Below are positions 42,653-51,436 of a stretch of DNA of 64,000 bases, one piece after another (position 1 is the first letter of the stretch; every line of letters starts with the position of its first letter). The DNA is from Pseudonocardia thermophila (GTDB lineage Bacteria; Actinomycetota; Actinomycetes; Mycobacteriales; Pseudonocardiaceae). A program made the translations under genes and the position numbers. The notes under the pieces were generated by a model. The model was not told the origin of the DNA, made no database searches, and saw nothing but the letters and a program-made list of their open reading frames with translations. The stretch spans positions 22,047 through 86,046 of the forward strand of contig NZ_FRAP01000026.1 of NCBI RefSeq assembly GCF_900142365.1, written 5' to 3'.

Positions 42653-43288
42653 GTGCCCGCATCCGACACCTGGTCCCTCGTCCACGCCGAGCGGGCCGCG
42701 CTCGCCGCCGACCTGGCCGCGCTGCCGGAGGAGGCGTGGAGCACCCCGTCCCTGTGCGCCGGGCTGAGCGTCCGCGACGTGCTGGCGCACCTGACCGCCG
42801 GCGCGACGCTGTCGTTCCCGCGCTGGTTCGCCGGCGTGGTGCGGCACCGCTTCGACTTCGACGCCCAGGTGATCACTCGGCTGCGCGAGCAGCTCGGCGA
42901 CACCCCGGCCGACACGCTGGCCCGCTTTCGGGCGGCGGCCGGCCGCCGCACCACGCCGCTGGGCCGGCGCGGCGGCCCGGAGTTCATGCTCGCCGAGACC
43001 GTGGTGCACGCCGAGGACATCCGCAGGCCGCTCGGCCTGCACCGCGCGCATCCCGGCGACGTGCTGCGGACCGTCGCCCGGTTCTACGCGGACACCGACC
43101 TGGCAGTGCCGTCGCGCCGCCGCGTCGAAGGGCTGAGACTCGTCGCGGCCGACGCAGCGTTCGAGGCGGGGAGCGGTCCGCTCGTCACGGGCCCGACGCT
43201 CGCCCTGATCATGGCCATGACCGGGCGCCGCCCGTACCTGGCCGAGCTGAGCGGGGACGGGGTGGCGGTGCTGAGTGAACGGTGCTGA
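42653..43288 (+). CDS. TIGR03083-type DinB-fold (maleylpyruvate isomerase N-terminal-like) protein
   Basis: The 211-residue protein has the WSTPSLCAGLSVRDVLAHLTAGATLS motif and the family pattern of spaced His residues (ETVVHAEDIRRPLG). It is a relative of the DinB-fold protein at 1596-2198 and probably uses mycothiol or a metal. GTG 42653 follows GAGGAGG directly. A 14-bp tandem repeat spans its stop codon. Confidence 0.8.
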   Translation: MPASDTWSLVHAERAALAADLAALPEEAWSTPSLCAGLSVRDVLAHLTAGATLSFPRWFAGVVRHRFDFDAQVITRLREQLGDTPADTLARFRAAAGRRTTPLGRRGGPEFMLAETVVHAEDIRRPLGLHRAHPGDVLRTVARFYADTDLAVPSRRRVEGLRLVAADAAFEAGSGPLVTGPTLALIMAMTGRRPYLAELSGDGVAVLSERC

Positions 43289-43302
43289 GTGAACGGTGCT
43301 GA
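43268..43302 (+). repeat. 14-bp tandem repeat at a gene junction
   Basis: GTGCTGAGTGAACG occurs twice in tandem and a third half copy (GTGCTGA) begins at the sigma-factor GTG 43296. The first copy codes the end of the DinB-fold gene; the second lies in its stop region. A duplication of 14 bp is not a multiple of 3, but it falls after the stop and so does not disturb either frame. Confidence 0.7.
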
Positions 43303-44288
43303 CGCAGCGGTGCGCGGCCGGCACGATCACGGGCGTGGGAAGCACCGTGCTCGATCGGGCCGTCGGCGGGGACGGCGCGGCCTTCGCCGAGCTCGTGGCT
43401 CCGCTGCGCGACGAGCTGCACGCGCACTGCTACCGCATGCTGGGCAGCGTCCACGACGCCGACGACGCGCTGCAGGAGGCGCTGCTGCGGGCGTGGCGGG
43501 GCCTGGCCGGGTTCACCGGCCGCGGGTCGCTGAGGTCATGGCTCTACACCGTCACGACGCACGCCTGTCTGGACGCGGCGCGCAGCCGCAGCCGCCGCGC
43601 GCTGCCGGTCGACCTCGGGCCGGCCAGCCCGGAGCCGGTGCTCGACGCCGCCGCCCGGACCGACGTCGCGTGGCTGGGCCCGCACCCGGACGAGCGCTAC
43701 GAGCACCGGGAAGCGGTCGAGTTGGCGTTCGTGGCGGCGCTGCAGCACCTGCCGCCGCATCAGCGGGCCGCGCTGCTGCTCGTGGACGTGCTGGGGTTCG
43801 CGGTGCCGGAGGTCGCCCGGATGATGCGCACGTCGTCGGCGGCGGTGGCGAGCGCACTGCAGCGGGCCAGGAGCACCGTCGAGCGGAGACGGGCCACCGA
43901 GCCGGACCGGCACCGGCGCGCGGTCGCCGCGGCGTTCGCCGACGCGCTCGAACGGGGCGACACCTACGCGTTCGTCGCCCTGCTGGCCGAGGACGTGACG
44001 TGGACGATGCCGCCACTGGCCGCCTGGTACGCCGGCCGGACCGCGGTCGCGGCGTTCGCGCGAGCGGTGCCGTTCGGCGGTGGGTGCGGCACCTGGCGGA
44101 CCGTCGCCACCACCGCGAACGCGCTCCCGGCCGTCGCCGCGTACCGCGACGCGGACGGCAGCGGTGTTTGCACGGCCTGGTCGATCACCGCGGTCGAGGT
44201 GCGCGCTGACCGGATCGCCGGGCTCACGACGTTCCTCGGGGCGGACCACGTCGCGCTGTTCGCGCTGCCCGCCCAGGTCACTAGTTGA
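43296..44288 (+). CDS. ECF sigma factor with SnoaL-like C-terminal domain (SigG/TIGR02960-like)
   Basis: The 330-residue sigma-70-type factor has a region 2 (FAELVAPLRDELHAHCYRMLGSVHDADDALQEALLRAWRG) with -10 recognition, a region 4 (LQHLPPHQRAALLLVDVLGFAVPEVARMMRTSSAAVASALQRARSTV), and a SnoaL-like NTF2 domain at the end (VAAAFADALERGDTYAFVALLAEDVTWTMPP). Such ECFs often lack a conventional anti-sigma factor and use the tail for regulation. GTG 43335 is an alternative start. Its 3-prime end overlaps the convergent MoxR gene by 8 nt. Confidence 0.88.
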   Translation: MLTQRCAAGTITGVGSTVLDRAVGGDGAAFAELVAPLRDELHAHCYRMLGSVHDADDALQEALLRAWRGLAGFTGRGSLRSWLYTVTTHACLDAARSRSRRALPVDLGPASPEPVLDAAARTDVAWLGPHPDERYEHREAVELAFVAALQHLPPHQRAALLLVDVLGFAVPEVARMMRTSSAAVASALQRARSTVERRRATEPDRHRRAVAAAFADALERGDTYAFVALLAEDVTWTMPPLAAWYAGRTAVAAFARAVPFGGGCGTWRTVATTANALPAVAAYRDADGSGVCTAWSITAVEVRADRIAGLTTFLGADHVALFALPAQVTS

Positions 44289-45183
44289 GCCGCAGCTCCG
44301 TGGCGGCCTTCACCGCATCGCTCTGGTGCTTGAGCACCACGCCGAGGGTCGCGCGGACCGCGTCGTCGTCGAGGGTGTCGAGGCCGAGCGCGAGCAGGGT
44401 GCGCGCCCAGTCGATCGTCTCGGCCACCGACGGCGACTTGCGCAGCTCCAGGCCGCGCAGCACGCGCACGGTGCGCACGAGCGCCTCGACGAGCGACTCG
44501 GCGAGCTCGGGCACCCGGGTCGCGACGATGCGCCGCTCCAGCTCGGCGTCGGGGAAGTCCAGGTGCAGGAACAGGCAGCGGCGCTTGAGCGCCTCGGACA
44601 GCTCCCGCGTCGAGTTCGAGGTGAGCACCACGATCGGGCGGCGCGCGGCGCGGATCGTGCCCAGCTCCGGCACGGTGACCTGGAAGTCGGACAGGACCTC
44701 CAGCAGCAGCCCCTCGACCTCGACGTCCGCCTTGTCGATCTCGTCGACGAGCAGCACGGTCGGCTCGGTGCGCCGGATCGCGATGAGCAGTGGCCGCGGG
44801 AGCAGGAACTCTTCGGAGAACACGTCGTCGCGGGTCTCGTCCCACGTCTCGCGGTCCTTGCCGGCGGTGATGCGCAGCAGCTGCTTCGCGTGGTTCCACT
44901 CGTAGAGGGCGCGGGCCTCGTCGATGCCCTCGTAGCACTGCAGGCGCACCAGGCCCGATCCGGTGGCCTCCGCGATGGCCTTCGCCAGCTCGGTCTTGCC
45001 GACCCCGGCGGGCCCCTCGACGAGCAGCGGCTTGCCCAGGCGGTCGGCGAGGAAGACGGTGGTGGCGACCGCGGTCGAGGCGAGGTAGCCGACCCCGGCC
45101 AGACGCTCGCTCACCTCGGCGACGGAGCCGAACTGCGGGGACTGCGGCGCGGACGGTTGGTCGGTCACCTCGTCATACTGCAT
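44281..45183 (-). CDS. MoxR-family AAA+ ATPase
   Basis: The 300-residue ATPase has Walker A EGPAGVGKTELAKA near residue 55, Walker B TVLLVDEIDKADVEVEGLLLEVL near residue 138, and sensor motifs PIVVLTSNSTRELSEALKRRCLFLHLDFPD. MoxR proteins remodel partner proteins for metal insertion or assembly, usually with a VWA partner. Its presumed partner is the VWA gene at 37285-38718; both are on the minus strand but separated here. GTG 45168 is an alternative start. Confidence 0.88.
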   Translation of the reverse strand: MQYDEVTDQPSAPQSPQFGSVAEVSERLAGVGYLASTAVATTVFLADRLGKPLLVEGPAGVGKTELAKAIAEATGSGLVRLQCYEGIDEARALYEWNHAKQLLRITAGKDRETWDETRDDVFSEEFLLPRPLLIAIRRTEPTVLLVDEIDKADVEVEGLLLEVLSDFQVTVPELGTIRAARRPIVVLTSNSTRELSEALKRRCLFLHLDFPDAELERRIVATRVPELAESLVEALVRTVRVLRGLELRKSPSVAETIDWARTLLALGLDTLDDDAVRATLGVVLKHQSDAVKAATELRLN

Positions 45184-45458
45184 GGTGACCGGCGGCCAGG
45201 TGCGGGAGACGCCAGTCACACCCGGGCCGGGACGGCGCAGGGATGGTGGGCTCGCGCCCCTGGTCACCGTCCGGTGGTGCTCTGTCAGGCCGCGGTGGGG
45301 CGGTCCGGGGCGGGGCCCGAGCGGCGTTGCGGTGGACCGCGTCGGCATCTGCTGTTCCCCGCCACGAGCGTGCGGGAAGCGCTTCGCTGCCGCGCTCACC
45401 CGACCCGCCCGACCAGGCGCCGTCGCCGCTGTCGGTGGGCTGGGCAACGATGGGTGCC

Positions 45459-47552
45459 ATGACCAGCGCCACGACCGATCTCCGCACGCGCGCCGAGGAG
45501 GTACTCGCCACGCTCGCGGGGCCGGGTGCCCGGCTGCGCGAGGACCAGTGGACCGCCGTCCACGCGCTCGTGGCCGAGCGCCGCCGCGCCCTGGTGGTGC
45601 AGCGCACCGGCTGGGGCAAGTCCGCGGTCTACTTCGTGGCCACCAAGCTGCTGCGCGAGGCGGGCGCGGGGCCCACGGTGATCGTGTCACCGCTGCTGGC
45701 GCTCATGCGCAACCAGATCGAGGCCGCGGAGCGGGCCGGGATCCGCGCGGTCACGGTCAACTCGGCCAACGTCGGCGAGTGGGAGCAGATCTACGCCGCG
45801 ATCGACGCCGGCGAGGCCGACGTCCTGCTGCTCTCCCCCGAACGCCTCACCAACCCGGACTTCCGCGACCGCGTGCTCCCCCGGCTCACCGTGACCGCGG
45901 GCATGCTCGTCGTCGACGAGGCCCACTGCGTGTCCGACTGGGGCCACGACTTCCGGCCCGACTACCGGCGGCTGCGCAACCTGATCGCCGAACTGCCCGA
46001 CGGCATCCCGGTGCTGGCCACGACCGCCACCGCGAACGACCGGGTGGTCGTCGACGTCACCGAGCAGCTCGGGCTGCAGGCCGGCGAGCCGCTGGTGCTG
46101 CGCGGCTCGCTGGACCGGGAGAGCCTGCGGCTGTCGGTGGTCTGCCTGCGGACCCCGGCGCAGCGGTTGGCCTGGCTCGCCGCGATGCTCGACACCCTGC
46201 CCGGCGCCGGGATCGTCTACACGCTCACGATCGCCGCGGCCGAGCAGGTCGCGGAGTTCCTGCGCGAGCGCGGCCACGCCGTCACGGCGTACACGGGCAA
46301 GACCGATCCCGATCAGCGCCTGGCTGCGGAGGCCGATCTGCTCGCCAACCGGGTCAAGGCGCTGATCGCCACGAGCGCGCTCGGTATGGGCTTCGACAAG
46401 CCGGACCTGGGCTTCGTCGTGCACCTCGGTGCCCCGTCCTCGCCGGTGGCGTACTACCAGCAGATCGGCCGGGCCGGGCGAGCCCTGGACCGGGCCGAGG
46501 TGGTACTGCTGCCGGGCCAGGAGGACCGCGACATCTGGGCGTACTTCGCCTCCTTGGCGTTCCCGCCCGAGCACCTGGTGCGCCAGACCCTGGCCGTGCT
46601 CGACACCGAGGAACCGATGTCCACAGCGGCGATCGAGACCCGTGTCGATCTCTCCCGGACGCGGCTGGAGATGCTGCTCAAGGTCCTCGACTCCGACGGC
46701 GCGGTCCGCCGGGTCAAGGGCGGCTGGGTCGCCACCGGTGCGGAGTGGTTCTACGACGAGGAGCGCCACCGCCGCATCGCCGAGGCCCGCAAGGCCGAGC
46801 AGCGGGCGATGCTGGAGTACCAGACCACCGACATGTGCCGGCTGGAGTTCCTGCGCCGCCAACTCGACGATCCCGATCCCGGCCCGTGCGGGCGCTGCGA
46901 CAACTGCGCCGGGCCGGCGTGGCGGACCGAGGTCGACGCCGCCGTCGAGGCCGCCGCCGGGGAGCGGATCCACCGGCCCGGGGTCGAAGTGCCGCCGCGC
47001 AAGCAGTGGCCGAGCGGCATGGCCGAGCTCGACGTGCCGGTGTCGGGCCGGATCCCGGCGGGCGAGCTGGCCGAGAGCGGCCGGGTGATCGGGCGGCTGT
47101 CCGACATCGGCTGGGGCACCCGGCTGCGCGAGCTGGTCGGACCGGAGGCTCCCGACCACCCCGTCGGGCAGGACGTCCTCGACGCGGTCGTGCGGGTGCT
47201 CGCCGGGTGGGACTGGGCCGAGCGTCCGGTCGCGGTCGTCGGGATCGGGTCACGCACCCGGCCGCACCAGCTGGAGCACCTGGCTCGGCGGATCGCCGAG
47301 ATCGGCAGGCTGCCCCTGCCGGGCATGCTGGAGCCGGTCGGCCCGCGGCCGGAGAAGCACGCCAACTCCGCGCAGCGGTTGGCCGCGGTGTGGTCGGCGT
47401 TCGCCGAGCCGGCGTTCGAGGTGCCGACCGGGCCCGTCCTGCTCGTCGACGACGTGATCGACACCGGCTGGACGGCCACGGTGGCCGCACGGCTGCTGCG
47501 GAAGGCCGGGGCGACGGCCGTGCTCCCGTTCGCGCTGGCCCAACAAGCGTAA
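45459..47552 (+). CDS. RecQ-type DNA helicase fused to a phosphoribosyltransferase-like domain
   Basis: The 697-residue protein has the superfamily-2 motifs: Q-region LREDQWTAVHALVAERRRALVVQRTGWGKSAV (Walker A), VVDEAHCVSDWGHDFRPDYRRL (DEAH), and IGRAGRALDRAEVVLLPG. A zinc-like Cys set (DMC, then CGRCDNC) follows. The C-terminal 150 residues include VLLVDDVIDTGWTATVAARLLRKAG, a PRPP-loop signature of phosphoribosyltransferases, preceded by VAVVGIGSRTRP. The fusion resembles known actinobacterial RecQ proteins. The upstream 275 bases separate it from the divergent MoxR gene. ATG 45450 is an alternative start. Confidence 0.88.
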   Translation: MTSATTDLRTRAEEVLATLAGPGARLREDQWTAVHALVAERRRALVVQRTGWGKSAVYFVATKLLREAGAGPTVIVSPLLALMRNQIEAAERAGIRAVTVNSANVGEWEQIYAAIDAGEADVLLLSPERLTNPDFRDRVLPRLTVTAGMLVVDEAHCVSDWGHDFRPDYRRLRNLIAELPDGIPVLATTATANDRVVVDVTEQLGLQAGEPLVLRGSLDRESLRLSVVCLRTPAQRLAWLAAMLDTLPGAGIVYTLTIAAAEQVAEFLRERGHAVTAYTGKTDPDQRLAAEADLLANRVKALIATSALGMGFDKPDLGFVVHLGAPSSPVAYYQQIGRAGRALDRAEVVLLPGQEDRDIWAYFASLAFPPEHLVRQTLAVLDTEEPMSTAAIETRVDLSRTRLEMLLKVLDSDGAVRRVKGGWVATGAEWFYDEERHRRIAEARKAEQRAMLEYQTTDMCRLEFLRRQLDDPDPGPCGRCDNCAGPAWRTEVDAAVEAAAGERIHRPGVEVPPRKQWPSGMAELDVPVSGRIPAGELAESGRVIGRLSDIGWGTRLRELVGPEAPDHPVGQDVLDAVVRVLAGWDWAERPVAVVGIGSRTRPHQLEHLARRIAEIGRLPLPGMLEPVGPRPEKHANSAQRLAAVWSAFAEPAFEVPTGPVLLVDDVIDTGWTATVAARLLRKAGATAVLPFALAQQA

Positions 47553-47563
47553 GTTACCCGCGG

Positions 47564-47569
47564 TAAGAT
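47564..47569 (+). promoter_or_regulatory. Candidate -10 box inside a TTACC/GGTAA palindrome
   Basis: TAAGAT lies 7 nt before GTG 47577. Directly upstream TTACCCGCGGTAA (47554-47566) is a short inverted repeat overlapping this box, which suggests an operator. Confidence 0.4.
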
Positions 47570-47576
47570 GTGGCTC

Positions 47577-48014
47577 GTGCCACACGATGCGCTGCTCAAA
47601 GCGATGAACGGGGTTCACCGACTGGTGCTGACCGCCACCGGCGGCAAACTCGGATGGGCCGCCATCGGCATGCCGGTGCTGGAGCTGACCACGATCGGGC
47701 GCAAGTCGGGGCAGCCGCGCACGGTCATGCTCACCTCGCCGCTGAAGGAGGGCGACGAGTACGTGCTCGTGGCCTCCCGCGGCGGCGACGACCGTCATCC
47801 GGCGTGGTTCCTCAACCTGCGCGAGAACCCGGACGTGGAGGTGTCGCTGAAGGGCGGGCCAAGAGGGCGGTGGATCGCGCGCGTCGCCACACCGGAGGAA
47901 CGCGCCCGGCTGTGGCCGCAGGTCACCGCGAAGCACGCCCAGTACGGCCGCTACCAGAAGCGGACCAACCGGGAGATCCCGCTGGTGCTGGTGCGCCCGG
48001 CGCCTGTCAGCTGA
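47577..48014 (+). CDS. F420/deazaflavin-dependent nitroreductase-family (Ddn-like) oxidoreductase
   Basis: The 145-residue protein has the split beta-barrel of the mycobacterial Ddn family: LELTTIGRKSGQPRTVMLTSPLKEGDEYVLVASRGGDDRHPAWFLNLRENPDVEV is the characteristic block, with RKSGQ contacting the F420 phosphate. It probably reduces quinones or nitro compounds with F420H2. GTG 47577 follows a -10 box by 7 nt. It overlaps the convergent proB gene by 8 nt. Confidence 0.88.
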   Translation: MPHDALLKAMNGVHRLVLTATGGKLGWAAIGMPVLELTTIGRKSGQPRTVMLTSPLKEGDEYVLVASRGGDDRHPAWFLNLRENPDVEVSLKGGPRGRWIARVATPEERARLWPQVTAKHAQYGRYQKRTNREIPLVLVRPAPVS

Positions 48015-49128
48015 GGGAGACCAGGTCGTCGGCGTGCACGACCTCGCGGCGCAGCTCGGGCGGCAGGTCGCGGGAGCGGCGGCCGATGATGGCGGGCAGT
48101 TCCTCGGCGTCGAAGCTCACCACGCCGCGCGCGACGACGTCGCCGTCCGGCCCGACGAGATCGACGACGTCGCCGGCCACGAAGTCGCCGTCGAACCCGC
48201 GGATCCCGGCGGCGAGCAGCGAGCGACGCCGATGGATCACCGCGGTGACAGCGCCTGCGTCGATCTCCAGCCGGCCGGCCGGGTCGGCGGCGTTGCGCAG
48301 CCAGAACCGCCGTGCCCCCATCCGCCGGCCGGACGGACGGAACGCGGTGCCGACCTTCGGTCCCTCGGGCTTGGTGTCGAGCGCGTCGTGGACGTCGGCG
48401 GCCGCGGCGAGCAGCACCGGGATGCCGGCGGCTGCCGCCATGCCCGCCGCGGTGATCTTGGTAGCCATGCCGCCCGTGCCCAGGCTGGACTGGCCGGGCT
48501 TGGCGATCTCCACGCCGTCGAGGTCCGACGGGGCGTCCACGTCGGTGAGCAGCTTGGAACCGGGCTTGCGCGGATCGCCGTCGTAGAGGCCGGCGACGTC
48601 GGAGAGCAGCACCAGCGCGTCGGCCCCGACGAGGTGCGCGACGAGCGCAGCGAGCCGGTCGTTGTCCCCGACGCGGATCTCCTCGGTGGCGACGGTGTCG
48701 TTCTCGTTCACCACGGGGAGCACGTCGAGCCCGAGCAGCCGTTCCAGGGTGCGCTGGGCGTTGCGGTAGTGGCTGCGGCGGATCATGTCATCGGCGGTGA
48801 GCAGCACCTGCCCGACCGTCTGCCCGTACCGCGAGAACGACACCTCGTAGGCGTGTGCCAGCAGCAGCTGCCCCACGGCGGCAGCGGCCTGCTGGGTGGC
48901 CAGGTCCCGTGGCCGCTTCGCCAGCCCGAGCGGCGCCAGACCGGCGGCGATCGCGCCCGACGACACGAGCACCACCTGGCTGCCGTGCGCGCGGCGGCGG
49001 GCCAGCGCGTCGACGAGCCCGTCCAGCCGGGCCGGGTCCAACCCACCGTCCAGGCTGGTCAGCGACGACGACCCGACCTTGACCACGACCCGTCGCGCCG
49101 CGGCCAGCGCTTCCCGGGTTGACCTCAC
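48007..49128 (-). CDS. proB: Glutamate 5-kinase
   Basis: ProB phosphorylates glutamate in proline synthesis. The 373-residue protein has the amino-acid-kinase fold (VVVKVGSSSLTS, VSSGAIAAGLAPLGL, VVNENDTVATEEIRVGDNDRLAALVA) and a C-terminal PUA domain (RLEIDAGAVTAVIHRRRSLLAAGIRGFDGDF). Its GTG overlaps the obg stop (GTGA), matching the M. tuberculosis order obg-proB. proA is not in the window. Confidence 0.95.
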   Translation of the reverse strand: MRSTREALAAARRVVVKVGSSSLTSLDGGLDPARLDGLVDALARRRAHGSQVVLVSSGAIAAGLAPLGLAKRPRDLATQQAAAAVGQLLLAHAYEVSFSRYGQTVGQVLLTADDMIRRSHYRNAQRTLERLLGLDVLPVVNENDTVATEEIRVGDNDRLAALVAHLVGADALVLLSDVAGLYDGDPRKPGSKLLTDVDAPSDLDGVEIAKPGQSSLGTGGMATKITAAGMAAAAGIPVLLAAAADVHDALDTKPEGPKVGTAFRPSGRRMGARRFWLRNAADPAGRLEIDAGAVTAVIHRRRSLLAAGIRGFDGDFVAGDVVDLVGPDGDVVARGVVSFDAEELPAIIGRRSRDLPPELRREVVHADDLVSLS

Positions 49129-50621
49129 TCCCACTCCTCGGCCGCCGCCCGCTCGGCCGCCTCGCGCTCCGCCTCCAGTGCCAGCTCGGCGTCGCTGCGG
49201 TGGCGGCGGCGCTCGGCCCTCGCCATCTTCCGCTGGACGGCTGAGACGCGGGTCGACCGCTCCAGCCGCGGATCGGTGCCGCGGCCCGCCATCATCACCG
49301 CGATGCCGGCCGGGGTCGTCGGATCCCAGTCGAACGTCATGTCGCCGATCGTGACCGGGCAGCCCGGCTTGGCCCCCGCCTCGGCCAGTGCGTCCTCGAC
49401 GCCGAGCCGGGCGAGCCGGTCCGCCAGGTAGCCGACGGCCTCGTCGTTGTCGAAGTTGGTCTGGCGCACCCAGCGCTCAGGCCGGGCGCCGCGCACGATC
49501 CAGCCGTCCGCCTCCTCGGGATCGGGCTCGATCGTGAACCCGGTGTCGTCCACCGGGGTGGGCCGCAGAACCACCCGGGTCGGCTCCGGCGGCGGCTGCG
49601 CATCGCGGAACGCCTTGACCTCGGCCGCCATCGCGAACGTCAGCTCGCGCAGCCCGGCTCGGCTCGCCGTGGAGATCGGGAACACCGGCCAGCCGAACCG
49701 TTCGGCGACGTCGTCGGCGACGATCTCGACGAGCTCCTGCGCGTCCGGCACGTCGATCTTGTTGAGGGCGACCAGCCGGGGCCGGTCGGCGAGGTCACCG
49801 CCGAGGGCCGGGGTGTAGTGGGCGAGCTCGGCCTCCAGCGCCTCGATGTCGGAGATCGGGTCACGCCCGGGCTCGTACGTCGCGCAGTCCACCACGTGCA
49901 CGAGCACGGAGCAGCGCTCGATGTGCCGCAGGAAGTCCAGACCCAGGCCGCGGCCCTCGGCGGCGCCGGGGATCAGCCCGGGCACGTCGGCGACGGTGAA
50001 CGTCTCCTCGCCCGCGGTCACCACGCCCAGCTGCGGCACCAGCGTGGTGAACGGGTAGTCGGCGATCTTCGGCCGGGCCGCGGACAGGGCGGCGACCAGC
50101 GACGACTTGCCGGCGGACGGGTAGCCGACGAGTCCGACGTCAGCCATCGAGCGCAGCTCGAGCACGAGGTCGCGGCGCTCCCCCGGCTCGCCGAGCAGCG
50201 CGAACCCGGGCGCCTTGCGGGCCGACGAGGCCAGCGCAGCGTTGCCGAGCCCGCCGCGGCCGCCCTGCGCGGCGACGAACCGGGTGCCCGCGCCGACGAG
50301 GTCGGCGAGCAGATCGCCGTCGGCGCTGAACACCACCGTGCCGTCGGGGACCCGCAGCTCCAGGTCCTCGGCGTTGGCGCCGTTCTGGAAGCGCCCCTGC
50401 CCCGGGGCGCCGTTCTTGGCGACGGCGTGCGGCCGGTAGTGGAAGTCGAGCAGGGTGTGCACACCCGGATCGACGACCAGCACGACCGATCCACCGCGGC
50501 CGCCGTTGCCCCCGTCGGGGCCGCCGAGCGGCTTGAACTTCTCACGGTGGATCGACGCACAGCCGTTGCCGCCGGACCCGGCGGTGGCGTGCACCACCAC
50601 GCGGTCGACGAACCTGGGCAT
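49125..50621 (-). CDS. obg: GTPase Obg/CgtA
   Basis: Obg is a ribosome-assembly and stress GTPase. The 498-residue protein has the glycine-rich N-terminal Obg fold (FVDRVVVHATAGSGGNGCASIHREKFKPLGGPDGGNGG), a GTPase with P-loop GYPSAGKSS, DVPGLIPGAAEGRGLG and NKID, and a C-terminal OCT domain. The tail after it is mixed basic and acidic, as in actinobacterial Obg. CAGGAG precedes ATG 50621. It follows rpmA and leads into proB. Confidence 0.96.
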   Translation of the reverse strand: MPRFVDRVVVHATAGSGGNGCASIHREKFKPLGGPDGGNGGRGGSVVLVVDPGVHTLLDFHYRPHAVAKNGAPGQGRFQNGANAEDLELRVPDGTVVFSADGDLLADLVGAGTRFVAAQGGRGGLGNAALASSARKAPGFALLGEPGERRDLVLELRSMADVGLVGYPSAGKSSLVAALSAARPKIADYPFTTLVPQLGVVTAGEETFTVADVPGLIPGAAEGRGLGLDFLRHIERCSVLVHVVDCATYEPGRDPISDIEALEAELAHYTPALGGDLADRPRLVALNKIDVPDAQELVEIVADDVAERFGWPVFPISTASRAGLRELTFAMAAEVKAFRDAQPPPEPTRVVLRPTPVDDTGFTIEPDPEEADGWIVRGARPERWVRQTNFDNDEAVGYLADRLARLGVEDALAEAGAKPGCPVTIGDMTFDWDPTTPAGIAVMMAGRGTDPRLERSTRVSAVQRKMARAERRRHRSDAELALEAEREAAERAAAEEWE

Positions 50622-50644
50622 GCATGACTCCTGACACGAACGAA

Positions 50645-50674
50645 CGGCGGGCCACCCTGCAGGGCGACCCGCCG
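50645..50674 (-). terminator. Hairpin between rpmA and obg
   Basis: CGGCGGGCCACCCT pairs with AGGGCGACCCGCCG with two mismatches and a 2-nt loop. It may reduce read-through from the ribosomal protein genes into obg. No T-tract follows. Confidence 0.45.
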
Positions 50675-50707
50675 TCCGGCGAAGATTGACTGGTGCTGGG
50701 GCGGGTC

Positions 50708-50965
50708 TCAGACCTGCGCCGGCACGACGTTCACGACCTTGCGGCCGCGGGAGTAGCCGAACTCGACGGCTCCAGCGGTCAGGGCGAACAGCGTGTCGTC
50801 GCCGCCGCGACCGACGTTGGTGCCGGGGTGGAACTTCGTGCCGCGCTGCCGGACGAGGATCTCGCCGGCGTTGACGATCTGGCCCCCGAAGCGCTTGACG
50901 CCGAGGCGCTGCGCGTTCGAGTCGCGACCGTTGCGGGAGCTGGACGCACCCTTCTTGTGAGCCAT
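50708..50965 (-). CDS. rpmA: 50S ribosomal protein L27
   Basis: The 85-residue protein begins AHKKGASSSRNGRDSNAQRLGVKRFGGQ and reaches the peptidyl-transferase centre with its N-terminus. There is no cleavable N-terminal extension as in Firmicutes. It lies 12 bases after rplU. Confidence 0.97.
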   Translation of the reverse strand: MAHKKGASSSRNGRDSNAQRLGVKRFGGQIVNAGEILVRQRGTKFHPGTNVGRGGDDTLFALTAGAVEFGYSRGRKVVNVVPAQV

Positions 50966-50977
50966 GGTGGCGTCCTC

Positions 50978-51286
50978 CTACTTCGCGATCCCGGTGACCC
51001 GGAGCTTGGTCAGCGGCTGCCGGTGGCCCTGCCGCTTGTGGTACCGGGTCTTGCTCTTGAACTTGTGGATGCGGATCTTCGGGCCCTTCACGTGCTCCAG
51101 CACGGTGGCCCGCACCGACGCGGCCTTCAGCGCGGTGGCGTCGGTGGTGACGGACCCGTTGTCGACCAGGAGGACGACCGGGAGGGTCAGCTCGGCCCCG
51201 GGCTCGCCGTCGATCTTCTCGACGGTGAGCACGTCACCTTCGGCGACCTTGTACTGCTTGCCGCCGGTCTTGACGATCGCGTACAT
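50978..51286 (-). CDS. rplU: 50S ribosomal protein L21
   Basis: The 102-residue protein starts MYAIVKTGGKQYKVAEGDVLTVEKI and contains KIRIHKFKSKTRYHKRQGHRQPLTKL, typical of L21. It binds 23S rRNA. A 150-base gap separates it from rne; its leader may carry an L21 control element, but I see no conclusive structure. Confidence 0.97.
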   Translation of the reverse strand: MYAIVKTGGKQYKVAEGDVLTVEKIDGEPGAELTLPVVLLVDNGSVTTDATALKAASVRATVLEHVKGPKIRIHKFKSKTRYHKRQGHRQPLTKLRVTGIAK

Positions 51287-51436
51287 CGACGCACTGCTCC
51301 TAGCTCGGGGACACGAGGCGCCAGCCCGCGTCCACGTACCTCGTTCTGGCTGGCGCGTGCCGCAGGTCGGCGCATCCGACCACGCGACGCAGGTCCCCAG
51401 GATACTGCACCTGCGGCAGCGCCTTTCCGGGTGGGT

